Source: Ecdyonurus torrentis (Eukaryota; Arthropoda; Insecta; Ephemeroptera; Heptageniidae). Taken from it: a stretch of DNA of 64,000 nt. Positions 12,863 through 22,792 of this stretch are shown piece after piece. A program made the translations under genes and the position numbers. The notes beneath the pieces were generated by a model. That model was given only the letters and a program-made list of their open reading frames with translations, searched no databases and was not told the DNA's origin. The stretch covers positions 24,097,741 through 24,161,740 of the forward strand of contig OX439133.1 in NCBI GenBank assembly GCA_949318235.1, read 5' to 3'. Positions within the stretch are counted from its first letter, which is position 1; every line of letters begins with the position of its first letter.

Positions 12863-13223
12863 TTAAAGGAATAGACCAGAGAAAAATATAAGCATTTATA
12901 TCACAAAACACTTGATGGTACTTACATAAAAAAAATTAGTTTGTCTCAAAACCTAACTGTAGCTCCGTAGCAGTGATCAGAAATGTTGATTTATGCAACC
13001 CGCACAAAATTTTCATACTAATTTTTGAATGTTTCTGACGTCATAAACATAAATAGTCACGGAAATAGCATACTTTACAGTATTTTCACGCTCTCTCGTG
13101 GGGCTACAATTAATATTCTGGTAAAAATTGTTAACAGTTTAAAAGATTTCATTTTGTATTTATTCATTACACATTATTCATTACGACATTATTCATGTCG
13201 TTTTATGTGGTCTATGGCTTTAA
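12863..13223 (+). mobile_element. TTAA-flanked MITE family, copy 2 (best ends)
   Basis: 361 bp. It starts TTAAAGGAATAGACCAGAG and ends ATGTGGTCTATGGCTTTAA, an imperfect inverted pair bounded by TTAA on both sides. Exact TGACGTCA at 13036-13043. TTAA target duplications are typical of piggyBac-type elements, but no transposase or canonical piggyBac end is visible, so the superfamily is open. The 83-residue frame inside is part of the repeat. Confidence 0.75.
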
Positions 13224-14019
13224 AACATATTAAAGTGTGCCTAAAGCAATTATCATTTAAATATTTCCAACCTTGATTTAGTAGTTTAAAAATTAATAAT
13301 TACAAATTTTCTTATGACCTAGTAATGCTGAATAATATTTGAATAATTATTTTTTAATCATATCTAGCGTCCTCACAGAGCGATCTCTCCTTTAATTACT
13401 ATTAATATCAAAGTAGAATTACACACAAATTTGATATTTATGTGTTTTTTAGCTTTCTTTTTCTTAATCAGCTTTTATCAATAGTATGTAATAATAGTCA
13501 CATAACGCTATTGCATATTATTCAATTTTAAATCTAATAAAGCTGTTTGTAATAACAGAAACAATTAATACTCGTGTAAGACAATACTATTTATGTTTTT
13601 TATAAAAAAAAATATATATAATATTTATTTTTAAATTTAAAATAATAAATAATTAAATACATTAAAACTGTAAGTAAAAATTAAAATATTTAAAATCTGA
13701 TTTTGCCAAATAAAAAATTACTTTTTATTATTCAATGTAATAAGAAGTAATAAGTTCATTTTGTTGTACAATAAAATTCAATATAATTTACGGGCAATGA
13801 AACAATCTTACAATCTTACAGTTTAATTCATATAAAGAGATGGCTTAATGTTTCAATTTCATTAGTTATATTATCGCATTTTTATTTAATAAAAACAATC
13901 AATTTCATATCGAGAAAGTAGACCCACAGATAATAATAAACTAGTTAACAAAATCACATAAAAAATTATAATTACATAATTATTAACCTGTGTTGCATAT
14001 AAAAAATGACAATATTTTC

Positions 14020-14068
<49 letters not shown>

Positions 14069-14100
14069 AACAAAATATTTTATAAATAATTTAAACTTAC
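13224..14100. other. AT-rich non-coding DNA with long A-run
   Basis: The first ~75 bases resemble the TAAAAGTATGTCTAG...CATTTAAATAT part of family G. The rest is unassigned, with an uninterrupted A-run of about 42 bases at 14024-14065. Confidence 0.5.
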
Positions 14101-14150
14101 AGAAATGGTTCGGACGGGAAAGTTTCAAAAGTCATGGGTGTTATACTCAC
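14101..14150 (-). CDS. candidate internal mini-exon, unknown gene
   Basis: On the minus strand a pyrimidine-rich stretch ending in TTCTTCTTTTTCAG is followed by 50 bases near 45% G+C and then GTAAGTTT, a strong 5' splice-site consensus. Of the three frames only one is open, reading Val-Ser-Ile-Thr-Pro-Met-Thr-Phe-Glu-Thr-Phe-Pro-Ser-Glu-Pro-Phe. Base composition contrasts sharply with the roughly 20% G+C around it. No domain can be recognised in 16 residues and no companion exon was found. The CAGGTGAGT at its 5' edge could instead be a donor site. If real, much of this half of the window could be intron of a minus-strand gene. Confidence 0.28.
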
Positions 14151-14622
14151 CTGAAAAAGAAGAAAAGGTTATTAGAAAATTTTACAATATTTCATAAAGA
14201 CAATAAAAGAACAATCCCAAAATGCAAAATGTTCCTTTGAGATATAAAAAATAAAAAAAATGCTATAATATACCCTTATAGAACAGTCTCAAAGTGCCCT
14301 GTATGTACAGTATATTATTATGTAAGTATACATACACTGTTAAATAATGACGATTTGATGAATTTGGAGCTTTTAAAAGGAAAATTCATATCTCCTACCA
14401 CAAATTTATAAGCAAAGAGGAGTTAATTTAGAATCAAACATATTTGTAATATTTTTTACTTGAAAGTCAAGAAAACGAAAGCTTTGAAGCTCAGTAAGCT
14501 ATAAAAAAATCAACATCAAATAAAAAAATTGAAACGCAAGTTATAGCTGCTTCATTCCTCCATAACAAAACATGTAAAATGAAATGAGGAATACAAAGTC
14601 GTCAGCTAACACTTTGTTTGAA
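14151..14622. other. AT-rich non-coding DNA
   Basis: No gene or element recognised. If the mini-exon is real, this is intronic. Confidence 0.5.
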
Positions 14623-14850
14623 TGAAGGTTATCGGTTTAAAAAAAAATATATATAAAATTTCTATGGCTTAAAACAAGTAAAAGTATGTCTAGTATTTCT
14701 CATTTAAATATCTCCAAAATCGGTGGAGTTGTTTTCTGAAAAATCGGAAGAAAAAAATGGCCCCTCCCCCCTCCATAAGCGTAATGTTAAATTAGGGGAC
14801 TCTTAGCTTTCTTCACGTCTCCCCGCACAATAAACCGATAAGTTCCATTA
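14623..14850 (+). repeat. dispersed repeat family G, copy 3 (uninterrupted)
   Basis: This copy contains, without an inserted MITE, the sequence GAAGGTTATCGGTTTAAA ... CTATGGCTTAAAACAAGTAA ... GTATTTCTCATTTAAATATC ... TTAGGGGACTCTTAGCTTTC. It serves as the reference for the interrupted copies at 1812-2155 and 6688-7095. Nature unknown; no open frame. Confidence 0.6.
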
Positions 14851-15227
14851 AGTTGGTTTAAATTTCTATTAAAAATACTTTTTTGCGAGACTTCTATATT
14901 CTCCTTACGTAGCAACAAAAATAAGATTACGTATTAAAATTAAATTAGACAACACTGTATAACACCTACACGTAAAATACCTAAGTAAGTACTCTATGTT
15001 ATAATTTAATTATTAATCCTAACAGTAATGTCAGAAATAATCAACTTATAATAACATCAGCTTTGCTAATTGGATGTTCATCATCACATTTATTTATATA
15101 TTATAAAACAACAAAATTAATAAGTTTCTCAATCATATTATTTATAAATTTAAATATTTCAGATTTGCTATTTCAATATATAAACTAGATCATATTCATA
15201 TTATAGACATGAACTGTAAATCGATGT
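14851..15227. other. AT-rich non-coding DNA
   Basis: Nothing recognised. Confidence 0.55.
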
Positions 15228-15367
15228 TGTTGCGAACAATATGTGTAACTCGTATTTTGTCAGGCGAAGCAAAATGTGTAAGTCATTTTTTGTCAAAGCT
15301 AAGCAATATGTGTATCTCGTTTTTTGTCAAGCTAAGCAAAATACGACTTACACATATTGTTCGCAAC
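15228..15367. mobile_element. palindrome with internal tandem motif, copy 1
   Basis: GTTGCGAACAATATGTGTAA at the left is mirrored by TTACACATATTGTTCGCAAC at the right. Between them a ~35-bp motif (TGTGTAAGTCATTTTTTGTCA then AGCTAAGCAA) is repeated about three times in one orientation before a short inverted copy closes the palindrome. 30783-30955 has the same plan and shares the TATTTTGTCAGG...AGCAAAA phrase. The 69-residue frame across it is a by-product. Confidence 0.65.
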
Positions 15368-15409
15368 ACAGTCGGAATACTTTTATATAATATATGTTTT
15401 ATGTTATTC

Positions 15410-15503
15410 AAGGCGTAGAACATTTTGAACAAAAAACTTATATAGTATCCTAATATACCTAAATATCAACGTTGATTTGGCTGGAGTCATTAATTTCTAT
15501 ACC
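15410..15503 (+). mobile_element. single arm of the GGCGTAGAAC palindrome
   Basis: AAGGCGTAGAACATTTTGAA ... ATCAACGTTGATTTGGCTGG ... GTCATTAATTTCTAT matches the left arm of the full palindrome at 16136-16447. The right arm is missing: the copy ends at a (TTTTCC)n tract. Confidence 0.75.
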
Positions 15504-15588
15504 ATTTTCCTTTTCCTTTTCCTTTTCCTTTTCCTTTTCCTTTTCCTTTTCTTTTCTTTTTTTTTTTTTCTTTTTTTTTTTTTTTTTG
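15504..15588. repeat. (TTTTCC)n and poly-T tract
   Basis: About eight TTTTCC hexamers merge into a mostly T run to about 15588. The Ser-Phe-rich 77-residue frame comes from this tract. Confidence 0.95.
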
Positions 15589-16135
15589 TCTAGGCTAAAA
15601 TGGAATTTATGCACTTTTTCTATTGATTACATTGAAACACATAAAAATGCAGCCTTGCCAATTACCTTACCTTGCAATTACGTTATTTTATTATTATTAT
15701 TTTAACGTTTGATATTATTTTAATAAAATATATATATTATTTTATCAAACGCAACTTTCATGAAAACTTACATAATTTAGTACCACAGAATAGTTTCTAT
15801 ATATTATTATATTAATTAAATATTAAACAGGTATTTTAAAATAACAATTCCCAAAGTACATATACATATACACAATGCAAGAGTTTAATAATATCATTTT
15901 GTATTATATTATAATCTACTTAAAGTAGATATTTAAATGACTAGGGAATACCATTGAGTTAAACTTGGGGATTTTTTTGTTATATAAATATACACCATAC
16001 TGCTTTTAGTAATACACTAGAGACATAGCATGGCACAAATGTTTATAATTTTAATCATTTGTCGAGCTATTTTTAAGTGGATATTCAATAATATATGTAT
16101 ACACTTACAAAACAAATGAACAACGCAAAAATGTC
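15589..16135. other. AT-rich non-coding DNA
   Basis: No gene or element recognised. Confidence 0.55.
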
Positions 16136-16447
16136 AAAGGCGTAGAACACCTTGAACAAAAAAAATGTGTAATATCCTAAAAAACTGAAAAATCAACGTT
16201 GATTTGGCCGGAGTCATTGATTTCTAATTTATTTTCCATTCACAAATTGGCACGAGTGGTCACTGACGTCACAGCTTGCCCGGTTTACGTGCACGTAAAA
16301 CAAGCGAGCTGTGACGTGAGTGACCGCCAGTGGCATTTTGTGAATGGAAAATAAATTAGAAATCAATGACTCCGGCCAAATCAACGTTGATTTTTAGGTT
16401 TGTTTGGATATTACACAACTTTTTTTTTCAATGTGTTCTACGCCTTT
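16136..16447. mobile_element. 312-bp palindromic MITE, GGCGTAGAAC ends
   Basis: The whole element folds on itself. AAAGGCGTAGAACACCTTGA pairs with the TGTTCTACGCCTTT end, ATCAACGTTGATTTGGCCGG with CCGGCCAAATCAACGTTGAT, and AATTTATTTTCCATTCACAA with its mirror. The centre holds TGACGTCACAGCTTG opposite CAAGCGAGCTGTGACGTGAG, so one arm carries an exact TGACGTCA (16264-16271). No coding sequence. The partial copy at 15410 shows it is dispersed. Confidence 0.88.
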
Positions 16448-16685
16448 AAGTATTTTTGAAAATCAAAAAATGACGTCATAGGCTGCAATTTTTTCTGTGA
16501 CCACATGAAAAAGTTGCAGACTGTGACGTCATTTTGCGACTTTAAAAAAATGAATTAAAAATATTTAATGAACTTGAAAATTAAAAATTCACATATGCAT
16601 CAATTCAAGACAATGTCCTTCTTTAGAATATGAAATAAAATGACCCCCCCCCCCCCCAAAAAAAAAATTGTAGTCTTCCAGCATT
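16448..16685 (+). repeat. family H copy with small CRE-bearing palindrome
   Basis: AAAAATGACGTCATAGGCTG and GCAGACTGTGACGTCATTTT face each other across about 25 bp, giving two exact TGACGTCA sites (16471-16478, 16524-16531). The following GAACTTGAAAATTAAAAATTCACATA and GACAATGTCCTTCTTTAGAA match family H at 3936-4075 and 19589-19811. A run of about 14 C residues followed by A residues (about 16645-16669) splits the end. Confidence 0.55.
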
Positions 16686-16840
16686 GCGAAATATTAAATT
16701 ATTTTCCGCGTAAGAAAACTACTGCACCGAGGTTGTTTAAATATAAATGTAAGAGACTTACGTGTTTGGGGACAATAAAATTTAAAGAATTTTTCATCAC
16801 TTGTAACAGCGATTAATATCTGTTATTATAAATTCTGTAG

Positions 16841-16842
<2 letters not shown>

Positions 16843-16874
<32 letters not shown>
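16843..16874. repeat. poly-A run
   Basis: About 32 uninterrupted A residues immediately upstream of a TATAGGG-end MITE. Confidence 0.95.
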
Positions 16875-16877
<3 letters not shown>

Positions 16878-16884
16878 ACTATAA

Positions 16885-17200
16885 TATAGGGTCTATGCAT
16901 TCATGTTAAAGTCGACGCCATGTTGGATAACTCAATAACATGGGTGGCATAGGGAAAAAAAACTCATTTTGCCAGTTTAAAAACACTATGCAATATTTTT
17001 AAGAGCATTGATGCTGTAAATATGTTGAATTAGTATCTCAAGTATGTGAGAAAAGTAACAATAACAAAAAATGAACCGATTGCCCAAAAAAAAAATTGGC
17101 TTAAATAAAGTTTGTCCTATGCTGAGCAATGGTATGCATTACTCCAGTATGACCTCCAAGCGCAATAAATATGACATCATCCGCATACATACACCCTATA
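16885..17200 (+). mobile_element. TATAGGG-end MITE, copy 6 (well preserved)
   Basis: It starts TATAGGGTCTATGCATTCAT and ends CATACACCCTATA, colinear with 6725-7031 throughout. The CRE-like site is mutated to TGACATCA, and a four-base CATA duplication sits just before the end. The 64-residue frame at 17071-17265 is a by-product of the repeat. Confidence 0.87.
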
Positions 17201-17760
17201 TAGTATACCACTCTTACAATCAATTAGTTACAAGAAAATTTCATAATAATATAATTATATTATAAACTTTATAAAATTTTGTATGCGGTTAGAAAAGTTT
17301 TCTCCAAACTGACTTCCTTACACTTCTTATATATAATATACATTTATATAAACTGAAAGGTTATATCAACAAAATTTAATTAAAAGTTAAACATGTAAAT
17401 GAATTAAATACTTAAAAACTTTTACTCTTTACGTTTTCTCTAGTTTAAAGAAACTTTCAAATACACAAAAATATTAATATCATATTTACTGGTTTTATAT
17501 GTAATTATAAAATAACCATTAATTAATATATACTTTTTACTTTGTAGAAATGTTAAAAGATAGAAATATAATTATAAAATTTAATAAGACATGAAATTAT
17601 ATTTTAATATTTTTAACTTCTACGATTATTTCTATACTTCTATTACAAAACTTGTGAAAGTAGTTATTATATGGTAGAATATACGTATAGTAATTTTAAT
17701 TAGAAACCATTTGTGAACAGTGAACATTATATTTGAAGCTATATTAAATATTTTTTGCTT
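17201..17760. other. AT-rich non-coding DNA
   Basis: Nothing recognised; very AT-rich. Confidence 0.55.
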
Positions 17761-18067
17761 GCCATATTGTGTTATCGTGCTATACACCAATCCCAGTCCC
17801 AGTCAAGACATTGTCTTATCGACAGGTAAGGACTTTCCAAATTAATGGAAAAGTACACACGGGCCAGCCACGGCCTAAGTACACAGCCCGGCATTCGCCA
17901 TGATAGCCTAGAAAAACCGTGGAAACATCTAGGCAGGTTGGTCGGTGCAATCACATCAATCATGCACCTCCCGAATACTGTGCGTCGTCATGGAATGCAT
18001 GTAAACATGCATCGTGCAACGTGTTGTGCTCTCACACTTCACGTACGCACCCAGCGGGAAACAGTAC
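17761..18067. other. GC-richer segment flanking the foldback element
   Basis: About 300 bp close to 48% G+C in an otherwise ~25% G+C region, abutting the left foldback arm. It contains a perfect palindrome ATGCATGTAAACATGCAT near 17997-18014. Frames on both strands (63 and 80 residues) overlap each other. The phrases AAAACCGTGGAAACATCT and CTCCCGAATACTG remind me of dispersed tRNA-like repeats known from arthropods, but that is recollection, not a match I can verify. It may be an old retroposon. Confidence 0.4.
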
Positions 18068-19366
18068 TTGATTCGAAACGGAATTGATTCGACATGGAAT
18101 TGATTCGACAAAATAAAGGTGGTGGGGATGGTGTAGTAGAGATGACGACAGTGGTGGGGGGTATCAATTTTTGAGTATTATTTGGCAACCCTGCTAACTA
18201 AATATACAATTAAAAGTACTCACCTTTGAATTGAAAGGTGGAAATGATTCGACAGAGATTTGATTCGAAAAGGAACTGAATCGACACAAAAAGCGTATTT
18301 ATTTTCAGTGTGGAATTGATTCGACAGAGATTTGATTCGAAAAGGAATTGAATCGACATTTTTTTAAAAATATTTGCAAAGAGGAATTGATTCGACAGAG
18401 ATTTTTTCGAAAAGGAATTGAATCGACATTTTTTTAAAAAATATTTGCAAAGAGGAATTGATTCGAATGAGATTTGATACGAAAAGGCATTGAATCGACA
18501 CAAATTGTATATTTATTTTCAGGGTGGAATTGATTCGACAGGGATTTGATTCGAAAAGGAACTGAATCGACAATATTTTATAAATATTTTTTAAGTGGAA
18601 TTGATTCGACATGGATTTGATTCGAAAAGGAATTGAATCGACAAAAAATTAAACAACATATTTAAAGTGGAATTGGTTCGAAAGAGATTTGATTCGAAAA
18701 GGAACTGAATCGACAATATTTTATAAATATATTTAACTAAGGAATTGATTCGACATGGATTTGATTCGAAAAGGAATTGAATCGACAAAAAATAAAACAA
18801 CATATTAAAAGTGGAATTGATTCGACAGGGATTTGATTCGAAAAGGAACTGAATCGACAATATTTTATAAATGTTTTTTAAGTGGAATTGATTCGACATG
18901 GATTTGATTCGAAAAGGAATTGAATCGACAAAAAATTAAACAACATATTTAAAGTGGAATTGGTTCGAAAGAGATTTGATTCGAAAAAGAACTGAATCGA
19001 CAATATTTTATAAATATTTTTAACTAAGGAATTGATTCGACATGGATTTGATTCGAAAAGGAATTGAATAGACCAAATTTTATAAATATTGTCAAAGTGG
19101 AAATGATTAGAAATAAAGAATATATAAAAGCGCCAACTATTTGAATGGTGAATTATTGGGATTTTTTTTTTACATCATTCAGACATATACATACTTGCAT
19201 TGAATATTGCACGCGACTTGTATATCATTATTACTTTAGAATCAACATGTAATTGACGATAAGCGATAAGCTGACGTTGTTCCTAATACGTCTACAAGGG
19301 ATGTAAATTAGTTATAATCATTGCACTTTTGTATGCGTTTTATTAATAACTTAACAAAGTTGCAGG
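18068..19366 (-). repeat. left arm of the 1.3-kb inverted repeat
   Basis: From the outer side it contains ~170 bp of mixed sequence, about twelve tandem 72-bp units (next entry), then ~260 bp of single-copy sequence ending ACTTAACAAAGTTGCAGG. The outer 170 bp include a TGGCAACCCTGCTAAC phrase that resembles hAT-type ends. Confidence 0.93.
18235..19100 (-). repeat. 72-bp minisatellite within left arm
   Basis: About twelve tandem units. On the minus strand each reads TCGATTCAATTCC, TTTTCGAATCAAATC, a short variable word, TCGAATCAATTCC, then an AT linker of about 20 bp (often ATATTTATAAAATAT). Each unit therefore holds three related TCGAATC-type motifs. The repetitive frames encoding a Ser-Ile-Gln-Phe-Leu-Phe-Glu-Ser-Asn motif are translations of this unit and are not genes. 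Confidence 0.93.
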
Positions 19367-19588
19367 TGCCAACTGACCAAATGCACAGCTCATTTCCCGA
19401 TTGTTGGCTTATTAAATAAGTTGCACATTAAAATATAAGTCATATAAACCACACACTAAATTATCAGTATAATTTATGCAATTACATTGATTTTCATTTT
19501 CTATTATTACCAATGAAAAAATTCCATACTTATATAATGCCAATGTATATGCCATAATATGGCCATATGCGCCAATAGATAAAACTAA

Positions 19589-19811
19589 AAAAAATTTCGG
19601 GGTGAAATTTTATATTTTAAACGAGGATATTGTCCTGAAACCTATGCATGTGGGCATAAGAAAATGTTACCTATACCATGACGTCATTCCAAGACTTTCA
19701 GAATTTAATTATAAATAATCAATGAACTCAAAAATTTAAAAATTACATATCCATCGACTTAATACATTGTCCTCTTTTAGAATATGCAATAAAATTACAC
19801 CTAGAAATTTT
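19589..19811. mobile_element. ~220-bp inverted-repeat element, family H reference copy
   Basis: AAATTTCGGGGTGAAATTTT and GAGGATATTGTCCTGAAACC on the left are mirrored by CATTGTCCTCTTTTAGAATA and AAAATTACACCTAGAAATTT on the right. An exact TGACGTCA lies centrally at 19679-19686. Partial copies occur at 3936-4075 and 16550-16685. Confidence 0.65.
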
Positions 19812-20035
19812 GTTTACTTACTTCGTTATAATTCTAGTTACAGTAAGTAGTTTGTTTTACTTTTTGAATCAAGGCCCTTATTAAAAAGTAAAACAAATAA
19901 ACACTGAATAACCTTTTTTAATTATTGCTAGCTAATTAAGGATTTACCTTAGAATTTTATTTTAATTCGATATATTATTATTTTTTTATTATTATTATTT
20001 TTGGGATATATTTGTATTTCAATATTATGTGTCCC

Positions 20036-20179
20036 AAATTTCAAATAGGTTTGTCCGTCGGTTATGTGTAAAAAAAATAGCAAAGGAAATATATGATATC
20101 GTTATGCTCACTTTTTATTAATTATTATTATTATTTTTTTTTTGCCCACATAACCGATGGACAAATTGATTTGAAAATT
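20036..20179. mobile_element. 144-bp inverted-repeat MITE, family I
   Basis: AAATTTCAAATAGGTTTGTC and CGTCGGTTATGTG on the left pair with CACATAACCGATGGACAAAT and TGATTTGAAAATT on the right, around an ATTATT-rich centre. A right-arm fragment recurs at 11512-11572. Confidence 0.75.
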
Positions 20180-20726
20180 AATACACTTGCACATGCTATT
20201 GAATAATATTGAATAAACTGAATAAAGGTAATACAAAATTATTTTGAAGTTTTAAAAAAAAGTTATTGGTGTAAAATAATAATAATAATAAATAAATAAA
20301 CTCCTGCACGTCTGAGGTTAATTGTTAAGGGAAATTCTACTTATCTTTATATTTACATGCTTTATTTATTTATTATTATTATTTTTTTTTCAAACATTAA
20401 ATTTTTGTGTAACTAAAAGTTAGGGTTAAATTTATAAATGAAAATCATCAAATTGTTTCTAGAGTACTCTAATTGTTTCATATAAATTTTGCTCGTTCTC
20501 TCGTCTTCACGTCGCGAACTTTTTTTTTCTTTCATTCCTTCCATAATGAATCATAGTGCAATGTTTTTATTAAATTAAAAAACTATATCAAATCTGTTCT
20601 CATGACTGTACTATTGATTGCTCTCTTCACTCAGATTTATTTAAAGAAATGATTGTATTTTTTCGTATTTGTTTTGCATTTTTTCTTACTTTTGTGTGTA
20701 TTTTTTCTTAGTCTTTGAGCCTTAAG

Positions 20727-20865
20727 TATCGTTATGGATGCGACGATATTATCGTCAAAACTTGTTAATCTATATAACGATAAGTTTTATAAAACTGTTA
20801 GTCTATAACGAATCGATAACCTGATATCGTTATAGTATCGTTATCCTTATATCGAAAATACGTTA
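20727..20865. promoter_or_regulatory. cluster of ATAACGATA/TATCGTTAT motifs
   Basis: TATCGTTAT or its complement occurs at 20727, 20774, 20825 and 20836, with near matches ATAACGAATCGATAA (20805), CGATATTATCG (20743) and TATATCGAAAATA (20850). About seven related sites in 140 bp could be binding sites for a factor, or subterminal repeats of an unrecognised transposon. The function is unknown. Confidence 0.35.
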
Positions 20866-20953
20866 ATCGTGCCCAAGACTACAAGTTGAGCAATGAGCTG
20901 CATGTATTTTTATATTCTCTTTATTTTATTAGATATTTCTGTAGTTAGGAGTA

Positions 20954-22293
20954 GGGTTGCCAACTATTCAGAATGCGAAAGAAGGACATGGGCCATACCC
21001 AACTGGGGGGATTGGGGGGCAAAGCCCCCCAGAAGCCCGCCGCAGGCGCGATTTTTTTTATGCCACGCCCCTTTTTCTTTGAAAAAACAAGCAAAATAAT
21101 AATTTTATAAGTAATAAAAGTAAAGTTTAATATTCAATCTTGTGTATGTAACACATACTTTTTTAAAATTTAGATAGGAATTTTTTTATGTTTGGTAAAA
21201 AAAAAATAGTAGCAAATTTTTTTTATTGTTTTATTTTTATAATGTTAAAAAAAAGAATAGAAATAGACTAGATCACTAGACTTCATGAATAGAATAATTT
21301 AAAAATACATTAAATAAAATGCACACATTTTTAATTAAATTTGACACTGACAATTATTAATAATTATTAGGGACCGGATCTCCAGTTTGTTCAGTTTTTG
21401 AAATATGCATGCTAGGTTACAGATGTCCACGAATCATGAATTTTTATGGCCAAAAATGCAAAAAAGTTTGAACTGAAAAAAACTGTTTTTGAAATTTGTA
21501 GACTGGGTCAGTTATTTTAAGTTTTTGTCAGTTTGTACAAGTTTTTCTCAGTTTTGGAAACTGAAAATAGACTTTTACTGTGCAAAAACTTAAAATAACG
21601 TGTAAAAAAAAAAGGAAAAAAAAATTTAGGCATATCTCAAAATTATCTGATTTCAACTGAACACGAATAAAAAAAAGGTTAAAAAAAAGTTTTCAAAAAT
21701 ACAAGAACAGCTCTCATTGTTACTGGCTGGTAAAGTGTATCAAATAATAATTTAACCGATTTTTTTTATTATTTTTTTTTTTCATAAAAAAAAAAAAAAT
21801 AAAAATATATTTCTTATTGAAAAATGTTTCTTTCTAAGTCAAAAATTACCAAAACTGAATTTCACTGTTTTTGTATAATTGAACTGAAACTGAACTGATT
21901 TTGTTGTTTTTACAAACTGATTATGCAAAATAACTGGACTGAATTCAGTACTGAAAATGCACATTTTCAAAACTGAAAATCCGGTTCCTAATAATTATTG
22001 ATAACATATATTTACATTATAGTAGATAGTTTTCATAGATAATAAGATAATATATATAATTGCAAAAAATTCTGTGTGCACTGCACACTGAACTTCTGTA
22101 AGTTGTATTTTTTTAAATTATCAATGAAATACATACTGTGCATGAAATGTAATTTTTAACATTTTTAATATTTTTTTAATCTAAAATTTCTAATAAGGGG
22201 AGTAAAGTGTCCTTTTTTGTAAAAAAAGTAAAAAAGGACAAAAACCTCGAAAAAAGGACTGTCCTTCTGAAAAAAGGACAGTTGGTAACCCTT
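20954..22293. mobile_element. hAT-like non-autonomous element, 1.34 kb
   Basis: The ends GGGTTGCCAACT and AGTTGGTAACCC are inverted complements with one mismatch. The element is flanked by TTAGGAGTA on both sides (20945-20953 and 22294-22302), consistent with an 8-bp target duplication plus a chance base. An 8-bp duplication with a GGGTTGCCA-type end points to the hAT superfamily. Near the left end is a strong GC hairpin GGGGGGCAAAGCCCCCC (21014-21030). The right end has several AAAAAAGGAC words in both orientations. There is no transposase frame. A second element is nested inside, leaving about 0.7 kb of its own sequence. Confidence 0.8.
21369..21989. mobile_element. nested hAT-like element, 621 bp
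   Basis: It starts AGGGACCGGATCTCCAGTTT and ends AAACTGAAAATCCGGTTCCT, an inverted pair. AATAATTATT flanks both sides (21359-21368 and 21990-21999), an 8-10-bp target duplication. CAGTTT/AAACTG words are scattered throughout, like the subterminal transposase-binding repeats of hAT elements, and an inner inverted pair GTTATTTTAAGTTTTTG / CAAAAACTTAAAATAAC is present. Non-autonomous. Confidence 0.8.
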
Positions 22294-22354
22294 TTAGGAG
22301 TAACATATCAATGAGTTATAGTATTCTACATTCTTCTCGACAATTTTTAAACTA

Positions 22355-22437
22355 TATAGGGTGTAAGCGCATGACGTCAAATTTAATACGCTTGGAGACC
22401 ATACTGGAGTAATGAATAACAATGCTTAGCATGAGGC

Positions 22438-22480
<43 letters not shown>

Positions 22481-22665
22481 AGTAAAATGGTTAATTTGTG
22501 ATATTGCTATTTTTCTCACATATTTGAGATACTAATTCAACTTATTGACCAGATCAATGCTCTCAAAAATATGGTTTAATATTTTGAAACTAGCAAATTG
22601 AGCCATTTTCCAATGCGGTCCATGTTATAACGTTGACTGTAACATGAAGACGTAAATGCATAGAT
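22355..22665 (-). mobile_element. TATAGGG-end MITE, copy 7
   Basis: It starts TATAGGGTGTAAGCGCATGA with exact TGACGTCA at 22372-22379 and continues CTTGGAGACCATACTGGAGT and GAATAACAATGCTTAGCATG in the reverse orientation of copy 3. A T-run of about 34 bases (22442-22475) expands its interior. The far end is blurred (CGTTGACTGTAACATGAAGA). Confidence 0.8.
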
Positions 22666-22792
22666 ACTTATGTTACATAAAATTATTTCATATATTTACA
22701 GCTCAATAACCACTAAAGCTACTTTTTAGATCTTTATAAATTATATAATTCTAAAACCATTTTATACGGCCACCTTATAAAGTGACATTATA

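Larger units (their letters stand above)
19367..20726. other. foldback centre, left part
   Basis: AT-rich DNA without a gene. Two small inverted-repeat elements lie within it (19589-19811 and 20036-20179). No frame suggests a transposase. Confidence 0.55.

Noticed and set aside
13025..13276. 83-residue frame as a small gene
   Set aside because: It lies in the TTAA-flanked repeat; frames in the other copies (28231-28428, 28828-29013) are equally repeat-derived.
18210..18899. Repetitive peptide genes in the foldback arms (also 23260-23949)
   Set aside because: They are translations of the 72-bp minisatellite, appear identically in both arms, and have no start, signal or conserved end.
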